Positions 34,494 through 43,283 are shown, counted from the stretch's first letter. The stretch is DNA of 64,000 bases from UBA1444 sp964521625 (GCA_964521625.1 CAZFSM010000007.1:113303-177302), one strand, 5' to 3'. Notes: a model not told the origin generated them from the letters alone. Translations and numbers: made by a program.

Positions 34494-36593
34494 TTGATCG
34501 TTCGTGATTTGATGAGCAAAAAGCTGATCACATTGAATGGTGGAGTATTTCTGTCGGATGCGGCGCGGATTTTCTATGAGAATAATATCGATGGAGCGCC
34601 GGTCGTTGATGACGATGGAATGTTGATCGGGTTGTTGACGAAAACTCACCTGATTCAGTCGATTGCGAAACAGACCGATATTTCGGCCCAGCGGGTCCGC
34701 GATGTAATGACATCCAATGTGTTTAGCCTCAAGGATTCCATGTTGGTTGATACATTGCAGCAAAACAACCTGCTGGCCAAATACGGACGGTTTCCGGTCG
34801 TGAATGCGAACAACCAGCCAATCGGCTTTTTGACGCGTACAGATATGGTGCGCTATCTCTCGGAAAAATCGGTTTCAATGGCGGAAGAATTTGAGGCGGT
34901 ACTGCACTCGGTCAACAATGGTGTCATCGCGATCAATGCCGCAGGCAATGTGACGCTGTTCAACCCGGCTGCACAGGCGATTACTGGCATGAAAGCGGAA
35001 AAAGTCGTGGGGCGGTCGATTAATGATGTGATTCCAAATACCGGACTGATGAGAGTGCTGGAAACCGGGCTTGCTGAAGCACCGCATAAAATGAAGGCCG
35101 GCACTTCGCAAATCATGACTAAGCGTTCGCCAATTATCAAGAATAATAAAATTGTTGGGGCGGTGGCGATTTTTCAGGATGTAACCGAACTGCAAAAAGT
35201 GGCCTCTGAACTCGAGGAGGTCAAGGATCTCAAGAGCACGTTGGATTCAATCGTTAACAGTATTTTTGACTGCATTGTCGTCGTTGACAAAAATGGTGTA
35301 GTCACAATGATGAATGAAGCTTATGGCGAATTTTTGAATATTGACCCGAAAAAGGCAATTGGCAAGCATATTACGGATGTGATTGAAAATACGCGGATGC
35401 ATATAGTGGCGCAAACAGGCAAGCCGGAAATCTGCGACATGCAGAAAATCGGCGAACACAATACGGTCGTGACCCGGATTCCCATCGTTAAAGATGGGAC
35501 TGTAACCGGCGCTGTAGGCAAGATGGTTTTCCGCGATGTCAAAGATCTGCGGATTTTGGCCCGCAAACTGACATCACTCCAATCGGAGCTGGATTACTAC
35601 AAAGAAGAGCTGCGCAAAGTTCAGGGCGGCAAATATACAATTGATAGTATCATTGGCTCGGGTGAAAAAATCCAGTGGCTGAAAATGATTGCACTGCGTG
35701 CTGCCAAAGGAAACTCTACCGTCTTGGTTACCGGCGAAAGCGGTACCGGCAAAGAACTGTTTGCTCAGGCGATTCATTACGCGAGTGAACGTCGCCATGG
35801 CCCCTTCATAAAAATCAACTGCGCTTCGATTCCGGAGAATTTGCTCGAATCAGAACTGTTTGGCTATGAAGACGGTGCTTTTACCGGCGCCCGTAAAGGC
35901 GGTAAACCTGGTAAATTCGAACTGGCCAATGGCGGGACGATTTTCCTGGATGAAATCGGCGATATGTCGATGCCGATGCAAGCCAAACTGCTCAGGGTGC
36001 TGCAGGAACGTGAAATCGAACGCGTCGGTGGAACTAAGACCACCCCGGTGGATGTTCGGGTCATTGCGGCAACAAATCAGGAATTGGATGCGATGATGGC
36101 GCAGGGGACATTTCGCCAGGATTTGTACTATCGCCTGAATATCATTTCGATTCACATTCCGCCGCTGCGGGAACGCCGTGAGGACATTCCTGAACTATGC
36201 GAGGCCTTGTTGGGAAAAATCAACCGATCATTGCAGTTTGATGTAGCCGGGGTTTCAGCGGATGGATTACGAATGCTGACTGAATATGACTGGCCGGGAA
36301 ATGTGCGCGAACTGGAAAATGTGCTGGAACGTTCCGTCAATCTGATGGATGATGAAGGTGAAATATTGCCGGAACATTTGCCGCCGATGATGCGGCGTTC
36401 TGCCGGCAAACTGGATTTGGCGAATATGGAAAAGAACCAGGAGCTTGCAGGAATAATGGAGGACGCAGAGAAACAAGCTATATATAAAGCGTTGGATGCA
36501 GCAGGCGGGAATCGGAGTAAAGCGGCAAAGATTTTGGGAATTCACCGGTCTGGTTTTTATCAGAAGCTGGCCAAGTACCAAATAAAACTATAA
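34494..36593 (+). CDS. Sigma-54-dependent transcriptional activator (CBS-CBS-PAS-PAS-AAA-Fis)
   Basis: A 699-residue enhancer-binding protein. Two CBS motifs lie at residues 1-125 (VRDLMSKKLITL, VRDVMTSNVFSL) and two PAS domains at about 130-245 and 255-365. The AAA+ domain has Walker A GESGTGKE (~416), the sigma-54 contact loop GAFTGA (~462) and GGTIFLDEIGDM. A Fis-type helix-turn-helix closes the protein (GNRSKAAKILGIHRSGFYQKL). CBS domains bind adenine nucleotides or S-adenosylmethionine, so it could sense energy state as well as a PAS ligand. The start is a TTG behind GGGGAGGGG. Its position after three sigma-54-type promoters makes it their likely activator. Confidence 0.93.
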   Translation: MIVRDLMSKKLITLNGGVFLSDAARIFYENNIDGAPVVDDDGMLIGLLTKTHLIQSIAKQTDISAQRVRDVMTSNVFSLKDSMLVDTLQQNNLLAKYGRFPVVNANNQPIGFLTRTDMVRYLSEKSVSMAEEFEAVLHSVNNGVIAINAAGNVTLFNPAAQAITGMKAEKVVGRSINDVIPNTGLMRVLETGLAEAPHKMKAGTSQIMTKRSPIIKNNKIVGAVAIFQDVTELQKVASELEEVKDLKSTLDSIVNSIFDCIVVVDKNGVVTMMNEAYGEFLNIDPKKAIGKHITDVIENTRMHIVAQTGKPEICDMQKIGEHNTVVTRIPIVKDGTVTGAVGKMVFRDVKDLRILARKLTSLQSELDYYKEELRKVQGGKYTIDSIIGSGEKIQWLKMIALRAAKGNSTVLVTGESGTGKELFAQAIHYASERRHGPFIKINCASIPENLLESELFGYEDGAFTGARKGGKPGKFELANGGTIFLDEIGDMSMPMQAKLLRVLQEREIERVGGTKTTPVDVRVIAATNQELDAMMAQGTFRQDLYYRLNIISIHIPPLRERREDIPELCEALLGKINRSLQFDVAGVSADGLRMLTEYDWPGNVRELENVLERSVNLMDDEGEILPEHLPPMMRRSAGKLDLANMEKNQELAGIMEDAEKQAIYKALDAAGGNRSKAAKILGIHRSGFYQKLAKYQIKL

Positions 36594-36608
36594 CCGGAGG
36601 ACGACGAG

Positions 36609-36809
36609 ATGTGGACAGTGATTCATATTGCGGCGAACCGGGCGCAGGCAGAAATGGTAAAAAGTCTGCTGGAAAGTGAAGGCCTGATGGCGGAAATCCG
36701 CCCAGCCGGAATTTCGATGCTCGGGGATGGACTGTTCGAAGTTATGGCTCTGGAGTCCGAAGCAGAAGAGGCACGGGAAATTCTGTGCGAAACAGGAGGA
36801 TGTCAATGA
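36609..36809 (+). CDS. Small DUF2007-like protein
   Basis: A 66-residue protein reading MWTVIHIAANRAQAEMVKSLLESEGLMAEIRPAG...LFEVMALESEAEEAREIL. This is the pattern of DUF2007, putative small signal-transducing, PII-like or ACT-like fold proteins: beta-strand, a helix that scans for long sequences, then a second half. GGAGGACGACG precedes the ATG. Its stop overlaps the pyk start (ATGA). Its role is unknown; coupling to pyruvate kinase is conspicuous. Confidence 0.65.
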   Translation: MWTVIHIAANRAQAEMVKSLLESEGLMAEIRPAGISMLGDGLFEVMALESEAEEAREILCETGGCQ

Positions 36810-38557
36810 AAAGGACGAAAATCGTCTGTACGGCAGGGCCCAGCACAGATAAGCCTGGCACCCTGGAAGCGATGCTGAGGGCTGGCATGAATGTCGCCCG
36901 GTTTAATTTTTCCCATGGTAATCACGAAGGGCATGCAGCCAGGATCAAACAGGTCCGCGATGCTGCCGCAGCGGTAGAAGTGCCGGTTGCGATCATGCTT
37001 GACACCAAAGGCCCGGAAATTCGCATGGGCAAATTTGTCAACAAGAGCGTTATGTTGCTAGAAGGCGCCACATTTACGCTGACTGCGCGCGAGATCCCTG
37101 GTACGGTGGAAATCGTTTCGGTCAATTACAAAGGATTGCCGGAAGAAGTGACAGCCGGGCAGACGATCCTGCTGGCGGACGGACTGGTCAGCCTGCGGAT
37201 TATTGAAGTGAACGGGCCTGACATTGTTACAACCGTTGAAAATTCCGGTGAAATCAGCGACTTTAAACGAGTTGCCGTGCCGGAAGTCCAATTGGGGCTG
37301 CCGTTTCTGTCGGACCAAGATGTGCTGGATATACTGTTCGGAGTGGAACAGGGGGTCGATTTCATTGCGGCGTCGTTTGTGCAAAAAGCGGCCGATGTTT
37401 TGGCGATCCGACGTGTTTTAGAGTCGCGGGGCGCCGACGGTCACATTATCGCCAAAATTGAAAACGCCGCCGGCGTGAAGAATATCGATGAAATCCTGAA
37501 AGTGGCCGATGGCGTTATGGTTGCGCGCGGCGACCTGGGGGTGGAAATCCCCACGGAAGATGTGCCGATCATTCAAAAGATGTTGATTCGACGTTGCAAC
37601 CAAGTGGGCAAACCGGTTATTACGGCAACCCAGATGCTGGAGTCGATGATGGTCAACCCGCGGCCGACCCGGGCGGAAGCGACCGATGTGGCCAATGCGA
37701 TCATGGATGGAACTGACGCCATCATGCTCAGCGGTGAAACGGCTTCCGGCAAGTATCCGGTGGAAGCGGTCACCGTGATGGCGACACTGGCCCGGCGGAC
37801 CGAAGCGGCGCTGAACTATGGCGCCGTGATGGCAGCGCGCAATGAATTCTGTGATCACATCACCACCACCGATGCGATCAGCCATGCAACCGTGCAAGTG
37901 GCCTACGAACTGAATGCTGCCGCTATTATCACTTCGACCGAATCCGGCTATACAGCCCGGATGGTATCGAAATACCGACCGCAGGCGGCTATTGTAGCAG
38001 TGACGCCAAAAGAAAAAATGCTGCGCCGCATGTTGTTGCTCTGGGGGGTTCAACCAGTATTTGTGCCGTCGTCATCCAATACAGACGAAATGATGTCCAA
38101 TGCAATTGCCGGCGCCATGGCATCCGGCTGGATAAAGTCAGGCGATCTGGTAGTGATTACTGCCGGCATCCCGGTCGGAATTACCGGCACCACCAACATG
38201 ATCAAAGTGCATACTGTGGGGCAGATTTTGCTCAGGGGAACCGGCATTGGCCAACGCAAAGCAACCGGTGAGGTTTGTGTCGTAGCTTCGCCGCAGGATT
38301 TGGCCAAGGTCAAGCCGGGACAAATTTTGGTTGTCCATAGTTTGATGGATGAAATGGCGGCTGATGCTTGCAAAGCATTGGCGATTATTGCCGAAGAAGG
38401 CGGCCTGACATCTCAGGCGGCGATTGTCGGCGTCAGTTTTGGCATTCCGGTGATTGTCGGGGTCGAAGACGCCGTGGCCATGCTTGAGGATGGACTGATC
38501 GTAACGGTGGACACGGAACGAGGTTTGATTTATAAAGGGGAAATCCATGTCCGTTAA
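36806..38557 (+). CDS. pyk: Pyruvate kinase with C-terminal PEP-utilising domain
   Basis: A 583-residue protein. The kinase core opens RTKIVCTAGPSTDKPGTLEAMLRAGMNVARFNFSHG; the signature HIIAKIENAAGVKNIDEIL has the catalytic lysine, then MVARGDLGVEIP and ATQMLESM. Residues beyond about 475 are the extra PEP-mobilising-type domain (GEVCVVASP, GGLTSQAAIVGVSFGIPVIVGVEDA) found in Bacillus-type pyruvate kinases, with the phospho-histidine position replaced by SQAA. It makes pyruvate and ATP from PEP. It overlaps both neighbours. Confidence 0.95.
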   Translation: MKRTKIVCTAGPSTDKPGTLEAMLRAGMNVARFNFSHGNHEGHAARIKQVRDAAAAVEVPVAIMLDTKGPEIRMGKFVNKSVMLLEGATFTLTAREIPGTVEIVSVNYKGLPEEVTAGQTILLADGLVSLRIIEVNGPDIVTTVENSGEISDFKRVAVPEVQLGLPFLSDQDVLDILFGVEQGVDFIAASFVQKAADVLAIRRVLESRGADGHIIAKIENAAGVKNIDEILKVADGVMVARGDLGVEIPTEDVPIIQKMLIRRCNQVGKPVITATQMLESMMVNPRPTRAEATDVANAIMDGTDAIMLSGETASGKYPVEAVTVMATLARRTEAALNYGAVMAARNEFCDHITTTDAISHATVQVAYELNAAAIITSTESGYTARMVSKYRPQAAIVAVTPKEKMLRRMLLLWGVQPVFVPSSSNTDEMMSNAIAGAMASGWIKSGDLVVITAGIPVGITGTTNMIKVHTVGQILLRGTGIGQRKATGEVCVVASPQDLAKVKPGQILVVHSLMDEMAADACKALAIIAEEGGLTSQAAIVGVSFGIPVIVGVEDAVAMLEDGLIVTVDTERGLIYKGEIHVR

Positions 38558-39755
38558 GCAGACTCACCTGCTGCGTCAACAGATAGCCGCAGGTGACTAT
38601 GTTGAGGCGGCGGACACCGCGAAGTTACTCAAAGGAAATTCTGGCATCGGCTTTGATGAACTCATCCAGGAAGTGCACTATGCCGTAAATGCCCGGCAGG
38701 CCAACCTAGCCCTGGTTTTACTGGAAGACTGCCAACGGTTCTTCGAACCCGCAGGCAGCGCCGACCTACTGGAAAATCGGCTTGATCAGCTGACGGTGCT
38801 CGTTGCCTCCTGCCGACGTGAAAAAATGGATGATCCGGCCAGGCAGCTGGTTGCTTTAGTGCTGCACCTGCTGGATAAACCAGATTTTCCCCTCGAGCAG
38901 GGGCTCGTTGCTGCAGTCGCAAAATTTGCCGGGATTGCCGGGCGCTATGCACTGCGTCGCAAGGATTTGATCTGGTTTGGCCAAATTGCGCTGCCAAGTG
39001 TGAGCTGGGCGACGCGGTGTGAAAACTGCGCAGTCAGTGAACACTTTTTTCCTGTGCTGGAATCCTGGATGCACCGGATTACCAGTCAAGCATTGTTTAA
39101 CGGGGTACCGGTCTTTTTTGAAGCTGCGTTTCTGCTGTTGATGGCAGAGAATAACAAAGCTGAATTTATGGCCCGGTTTTTACAGGAGTGGCGGTCCGTG
39201 GCGGCGACTGCCTGCCTGAACCCGGACAATCCGCTGGCATCGCAATGGGTGGAACAACTGCTGCTAATGACGATTCGCCTGGAAGAAAAAGCGTATTGGC
39301 GGCCAGTGGCGCAAAGAATCACCGAAGTGGCCAGCCTGGCAACTGTCAAGCATGGTGTGGCCGCTAGTTTCAGCGTGATTCGTCCGCTAATGGATGTCGG
39401 CCGGGTGAACCTGGGTGATGAACTGAAATTTGGTACCGGGCCGGATGAATCCAGTATGCGCCAACTGATTATCCGCCTGGCGTGCAATGCCGCGGTCCAT
39501 GTTGCCGATATGGCGTCTAAGGCCGACTTTGCGGCAGTAACCGGCGACAAACTGGAAGAGATGTTTCATAGCTGGCTACGTGACCCCAGCTATGAATCGC
39601 AGGCAAGGTCGATCGAACGGTTTTGTCAGCTGCTGTTGATTTTTTGGTCGCTCAATCGAAAACGGGCCGCCCGTAAATGGACGCCCCGTGCAGAAAAACT
39701 GTCTGCTTCGTTATTTTCCGATGCAGACCGCGGAAAATTGTCGTTTCTACTATGA
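38547..39755 (+). CDS. Hypothetical alpha-helical protein coupled to pyk
   Basis: A 402-residue soluble protein that I do not recognise. It is rich in Ala and Leu and built of helix-like stretches such as LLRQQIAAGDYVEAADTAKLL and ANLALVLLEDCQRFFEPAG, reminiscent of TPR-like repeats but without a clear repeat. There is no signal peptide, membrane segment or catalytic motif. Its ATG lies inside the end of pyk (11-bp overlap) with AAAGGGGAAA upstream. It converges with the acyltransferase gene, overlapping it by 6 bp. Confidence 0.75.
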   Translation: MSVKQTHLLRQQIAAGDYVEAADTAKLLKGNSGIGFDELIQEVHYAVNARQANLALVLLEDCQRFFEPAGSADLLENRLDQLTVLVASCRREKMDDPARQLVALVLHLLDKPDFPLEQGLVAAVAKFAGIAGRYALRRKDLIWFGQIALPSVSWATRCENCAVSEHFFPVLESWMHRITSQALFNGVPVFFEAAFLLLMAENNKAEFMARFLQEWRSVAATACLNPDNPLASQWVEQLLLMTIRLEEKAYWRPVAQRITEVASLATVKHGVAASFSVIRPLMDVGRVNLGDELKFGTGPDESSMRQLIIRLACNAAVHVADMASKADFAAVTGDKLEEMFHSWLRDPSYESQARSIERFCQLLLIFWSLNRKRAARKWTPRAEKLSASLFSDADRGKLSFLL

Positions 39756-40817
39756 GCGCAGTTTGGCAAAACCGATGGCGGCGGCCAGACTGGTTAGCAC
39801 AGTGGAAAAGTACAGACCAATGGCGACGGGGACTGATACAGGCCATCCCAGCGCAAGGACCCATTGGTGCAGGTAATGCAGAAAAAACGGATGCAGCCAG
39901 AAAATGCTGTAAGAATAGTTGCCGGTGGTAGCCAGCAGCTGACGCAGCCACACTGGCAAATCGCGATCAAACCGGATGAGCAGAAATAGTGAGGCCGTTA
40001 TCGAATACAATACGCCGGCCGGACTGAGCTGATGCACGGTGTTCACTGCCTGAATCAGCGCATAATGCGACCCAAACAACAAGCCGTAGTAGTGGGCCAA
40101 CATAGCCAACAATGAGGCAACAAGAAGCCCGCGGAGAAGCCGGTAGTTCTGCTGCAGCAGCAGATAAGCCTGATCGTATTTTGTCGCCACGACACCGCCG
40201 AGCAGGAACAGGAACAGATAATGCAGCGGCCACCAGCTCATACGATATTGGATGCCAAGATTCAGGTAATAATTCGCCAGAGTCGGTTTTAAATGATAAC
40301 TGGAATAATAATTGAACCAGATCTGCGCCAGCAGCAAGCCGGCCAGCCAGACGACCGGTCGGCTGAGAATCTGCCGCACCCAGGTGCGCCAAAGCGGGAA
40401 GAACAAATAAAACCACAGCAGGATGACCAAAAAGTACAACTGGTAGCAGCCCATGCCAAAAAAGAAAAACTGATAGACCAGAATCGGGAACCAGATGCTC
40501 CAGTCGTCGGTGAGCCATGAATAATGCAACATGTACAGAATGGAGCCAGCGACATAGGGCAACAGTACCCGGGAAAAACGGCGCTGATAGAACCGTTTTA
40601 GGTCGAGCGGCTGATCCGGCGGGTATTGCCGAAACAGGGAAAACGCAGAAACAAAGAAGAATATCGGCACGCTGAAACGACTGACAATCTCCAGTAAAGC
40701 AACCAGATGGATATTGGCGGCTGGATTGGTCAGAACCATTGACCCTGTATGGATGCCAACCACGCCGAGCATGGCGAGGCCGCGGATGTAGAGAATGGAA
40801 TCGATGCGCTGTTTCAT
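39750..40817 (-). CDS. Acyltransferase 3 family membrane protein
   Basis: A 355-residue protein with about ten hydrophobic segments. It starts RIDSILYIRGLAMLGVVGIH, the Acyl_transf_3 signature with R-x-x-A and the catalytic-type His, and has SRFSVPIFFFVSAFSLF after it. These enzymes O-acetylate surface polysaccharides, peptidoglycan or lipids. The start is the ATG at 40817 behind AGAAAGGATA; a longer frame upstream would run into the divergent peroxiredoxin gene. Confidence 0.85.
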   Translation of the reverse strand: MKQRIDSILYIRGLAMLGVVGIHTGSMVLTNPAANIHLVALLEIVSRFSVPIFFFVSAFSLFRQYPPDQPLDLKRFYQRRFSRVLLPYVAGSILYMLHYSWLTDDWSIWFPILVYQFFFFGMGCYQLYFLVILLWFYLFFPLWRTWVRQILSRPVVWLAGLLLAQIWFNYYSSYHLKPTLANYYLNLGIQYRMSWWPLHYLFLFLLGGVVATKYDQAYLLLQQNYRLLRGLLVASLLAMLAHYYGLLFGSHYALIQAVNTVHQLSPAGVLYSITASLFLLIRFDRDLPVWLRQLLATTGNYSYSIFWLHPFFLHYLHQWVLALGWPVSVPVAIGLYFSTVLTSLAAAIGFAKLRS

Positions 40818-40856
40818 AATATCCTTTCTAAATAGCAAAGTGAGGGAGGAATCGGT

Positions 40857-41342
40857 ATGGCAATTGTGGAAGTAGGAAGTAAGGCGCCCGAGTTTGTATT
40901 GCTGGGAACTGGCGGTGAAGTGCAGCTGGCTGAATTTCGCGGCCAGAAAACGGTGGTTTTGTATTTCTATCCCAAAGACAACACACCTGGTTGAACGGAC
41001 GAGGCCCGCGAGTTTCGCGGGATTTATGACGAACTGATGATCCTGGACACGGAAGTGCTGGGCGTCAGCCGGGATGATCTGAAATCGCATGAGAAATTCA
41101 TCCAGACGCTGGGAGGGTTGCCGTTCCCTTTGCTCTCGGACGCGGAAAGCCTGGTATGCAATGCGTACGAAGTGATCAAAGACAAAAATATGTATGGAAA
41201 AATGGTCAAGGGAATCGAGCGGTCCACTTTTTTAATTGATCTTAACGGTCGTATTGCCGCCGTCTGGCGCAAAGTAAAAGTGGAAGGGCATGCGCAGGAA
41301 GTATTGGCGGCACTGAAAAAACTGGCTGCCGATCACGAATGA
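40857..41342 (+). CDS. bcp: Selenocysteine-containing peroxiredoxin (Bcp/PrxQ type), TGA = Sec46
   Basis: An in-frame TGA (40992-40994) interrupts a complete 161-residue peroxiredoxin: MAIVEVGSKAPEF, then VVLYFYPKDNTPG-U-TDEAREFRG, then SHEKFIQTLGGLPFPLLSD, ERSTFLIDLNGRIAAVW and the end AADHE. The TGA is exactly where the peroxidatic cysteine stands in TPGCT of Bcp/PrxQ. The rest of the protein is intact on both sides. The resolving Cys five residues later is Arg (AREFR), so this would be a 1-Sec enzyme reduced by an outside thiol. GGGAGGAATCGGT precedes the ATG. A SECIS-like hairpin directly follows the TGA. A decayed gene is the alternative, but no other damage is seen. Confidence 0.88.
40992..41021 (+). 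promoter_or_regulatory. UGA codon with bacterial SECIS-like hairpin
   Basis: The TGA at 40992 is followed by a perfect 7-bp stem CCCGCGA (41005-41011) and TCGCGGG (41015-41021) with loop GTT. The loop begins 18 nt after the TGA and starts with G, within the known layout of bacterial SECIS elements, which bind SelB in the coding region. Confidence 0.75.
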
Positions 41343-41387
41343 AACTATCATAAACTATTTTGCCAACAAAGTGAAGGAGGAAAAATC

Positions 41388-42245
41388 ATGGGTGCACTGG
41401 GGTATATTGATGGACGGATTGTAGATCTTAAAGAACTTGTCGTTGCGATGGAGGATCGAGGCTATCAATTTGGTGATGGTGTGTACGAATATACCAAGGT
41501 GTACAACGGGAAGTGCTTTTCCCTGAAACCGCATATTGACCGTCTGTATCGCTCGTTGCGCGAATTACGCATCCCGGCGGTGTTCACTTTTGCCGAGATG
41601 GAAGAAATCCATAATCGGCTGATCGCTGAAAGCGGCATTGAAAATGGCGGGATTTATCTGCAAATCACCCGTGGCTGGGCGCCGCGCGCGCATCAATTTC
41701 CCGAGACGGTGGTTCCCTGCCTGACGATGACGATTCGACCCAGCACGATCAATGCGGCGCAATGGGAAACCGGCGTTGGCGTTGTGGCTGTTCCCGATGA
41801 GCGTTGGCTGCGCTGCGATATCAAGTCGCTGAACCTGCTGGGCAATATCCTGGCTAAACAAAAAGCGAAAGAGGCAAGCTGTTTCGAAGCGATCATGATC
41901 CGGGACAACATGGTGACCGAAGGCAGCAGCAGCAACTTTGTCATCGTCAAGGACGAAGTGCTGTGGACCTATCCGACCTGCAACCTGATTCTGAAAGGGG
42001 TAACCCGGACCCGCGTATTGGAAGAGATCGTGCCGGCGAATGGACTGTCGGTGCTGGAAAAAGCCTTTACCTTAGATTTTGCCAAGAAAGCGGACGAAGC
42101 GTTTTTGACAGGAACGACGACGGAGATCATGCCGATTGTCACGATTGACGGGCAGATGATTGCCGATGGAAAAGTCGGCCCGATCAGCCGGAAAATTCAA
42201 AAAGGCTATAAAGACGCGATCGCTAAAGAATGCGGCATGGCTTAA
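41388..42245 (+). CDS. dat: D-amino acid aminotransferase (class IV)
   Basis: A 285-residue fold-type IV PLP enzyme. MEDRGYQFGDGVYEYTKVYNGKCFSLKPHIDRL is the N-terminal part, YLQITRGWAPRAHQFP has the carboxylate trap (RxH) typical of D-alanine aminotransferase, and DIKSLNLLGNILAKQKA holds the PLP lysine. Further motifs are VTEGSSSNFVIVKD and FLTGTTTEIMPI. It swaps amino groups between D-alanine and D-glutamate for cell wall building. The ATG follows GTGAAGGAGG. Confidence 0.9.
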   Translation: MGALGYIDGRIVDLKELVVAMEDRGYQFGDGVYEYTKVYNGKCFSLKPHIDRLYRSLRELRIPAVFTFAEMEEIHNRLIAESGIENGGIYLQITRGWAPRAHQFPETVVPCLTMTIRPSTINAAQWETGVGVVAVPDERWLRCDIKSLNLLGNILAKQKAKEASCFEAIMIRDNMVTEGSSSNFVIVKDEVLWTYPTCNLILKGVTRTRVLEEIVPANGLSVLEKAFTLDFAKKADEAFLTGTTTEIMPIVTIDGQMIADGKVGPISRKIQKGYKDAIAKECGMA

Positions 42246-42261
42246 CAATGTTTTGAGATAA

Positions 42262-42290
42262 GAGGCCGTTCATGGCAGAGCGGCCTCCTC
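42262..42290 (+). terminator. Probable terminator after dat
   Basis: GAGGCCG and CGGCCTC form a 7-bp GC-rich stem with a 12-nt loop, followed by CTCGTTATTT; the T-run is weak. Confidence 0.5.
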
Positions 42291-42311
42291 GTTATTTATG
42301 GGGGAATTTGT

Positions 42312-42836
42312 TTGGCGGATCAAAAACTTAGAACGCTGTCGCGAACAGCGATGCTGCTTGCGTTGACGTTGGTATTTCAATCATTGCGGTTTGTGATTCC
42401 GCTGCCGCCTTGGATGTCAACGTTTTTGATCGGCAGCCTGGTCAATTTGTCGTTGCTATTGTCATTGCGGTTGCTCGGTCTTGGGCCGGCAATTTTTATC
42501 GCCTGCATTACGCCAATCGCAGCCTGGTTGCAGCAATTGTTACCGTTGCCGATTTTTATCCTGCCGGTCGCTGTCGGCAACAGTTTGTATATCTGGCTGT
42601 TTTACCGCCTACGGCGCGCCGGCTCGGAATGGATTGCCGTCGCTAGTGCGGCGCTGGGCAAAGCAGCCTTCTTTTTTCTGGCTTTCTCCTGGTTGTTGAC
42701 TATGGTGGCTCTGCCGCCGTTACTTAGCGCCGGATTATTGTTTGTGATGGGCTGGCCGCAGCTGGTGACCGGCATATTGGGCGGAATGCTATCGATTTGG
42801 ATTGGCAGGAAAATTCAACGTAGTGGGGGTAATTAA
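42312..42836 (+). CDS. ECF transporter S component-like membrane protein
   Basis: A 174-residue protein with five to six hydrophobic segments, starting TLSRTAMLLALTLVFQSLRFVIPLP. The alternation of short helices with GxxP and N-terminal RTAMLLAL resembles substrate-binding S components of energy-coupling-factor transporters, though no vitamin-specific motif can be read. The start is a TTG with ATGGGGGAA upstream. It lies directly before, and touches, the C_GCAxxG_C_C gene (stop 42836, start 42837), so they are co-transcribed. Confidence 0.65.
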   Translation: MADQKLRTLSRTAMLLALTLVFQSLRFVIPLPPWMSTFLIGSLVNLSLLLSLRLLGLGPAIFIACITPIAAWLQQLLPLPIFILPVAVGNSLYIWLFYRLRRAGSEWIAVASAALGKAAFFFLAFSWLLTMVALPPLLSAGLLFVMGWPQLVTGILGGMLSIWIGRKIQRSGGN

Positions 42837-43283
42837 ATGGGGAGTAAAAAAAATCCCGCCCTGTATGAAACGGCAAGCCGTAACTACAAGGCGGGCTTCA
42901 ATTGCTCGGAGTCGGTTTTTCGGGCATTTTGCGAGCAGTATGGGATTGCGTCGTCGCCGGAAATGCTGAAAATTGCCTCTGGCTTTGGCGGCGGTATTTC
43001 CTACAAAGAAGGTCCCTGTGGCGCTGCGACCGGGGCAGTTATGGCTATCGGCCTGCTGGCTGGCCGTAGTGAGCCGACCCAGGACCGTAAACCAATCAAA
43101 GATCTTACGCATGAATTCATCAGTCAGTTTAACCAACAATTCGGCGCCATCAGCTGTGGGGCACTTAACTCCCACGAACCGGGTACGCCGGCGCAAAAAG
43201 AAAATTGCCATGCCATAACAGCCGAAGCGGCGGCACTCCTGGCAGCCTTTATTGAAGCGAAGGGCCTGTGTAGCGACACATGA
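42837..43283 (+). CDS. C_GCAxxG_C_C family redox protein
   Basis: A 148-residue protein of the C_GCAxxG_C_C family: a first Cys in GFNCSESVFRAF, the GCAxxG-type motif as PCGAATGAVMAIGLLAG, then ISCGAL and a last Cys in ENCHAITAEAAALL. The conserved cysteines are thought to bind a metal or cluster or act in redox; function is not established. It overlaps the convergent flavin oxidoreductase gene by 35 bp at its 3' end. A paralogue lies at 44420 on the other side of that oxidoreductase. Confidence 0.85.
   Translation: MGSKKNPALYETASRNYKAGFNCSESVFRAFCEQYGIASSPEMLKIASGFGGGISYKEGPCGAATGAVMAIGLLAGRSEPTQDRKPIKDLTHEFISQFNQQFGAISCGALNSHEPGTPAQKENCHAITAEAAALLAAFIEAKGLCSDT

Noticed and set aside
40992..40994. 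Pseudogene call for the peroxiredoxin because of the TGA
   Set aside because: The TGA is exactly at the catalytic position, a SECIS-like hairpin follows, and both halves are intact.
40819..41090. Long upstream extension of the acyltransferase gene on the minus strand
   Set aside because: It runs antisense through the selenoprotein gene; the family start MKQRIDSILYIRG at 40817 has its own ribosome site.
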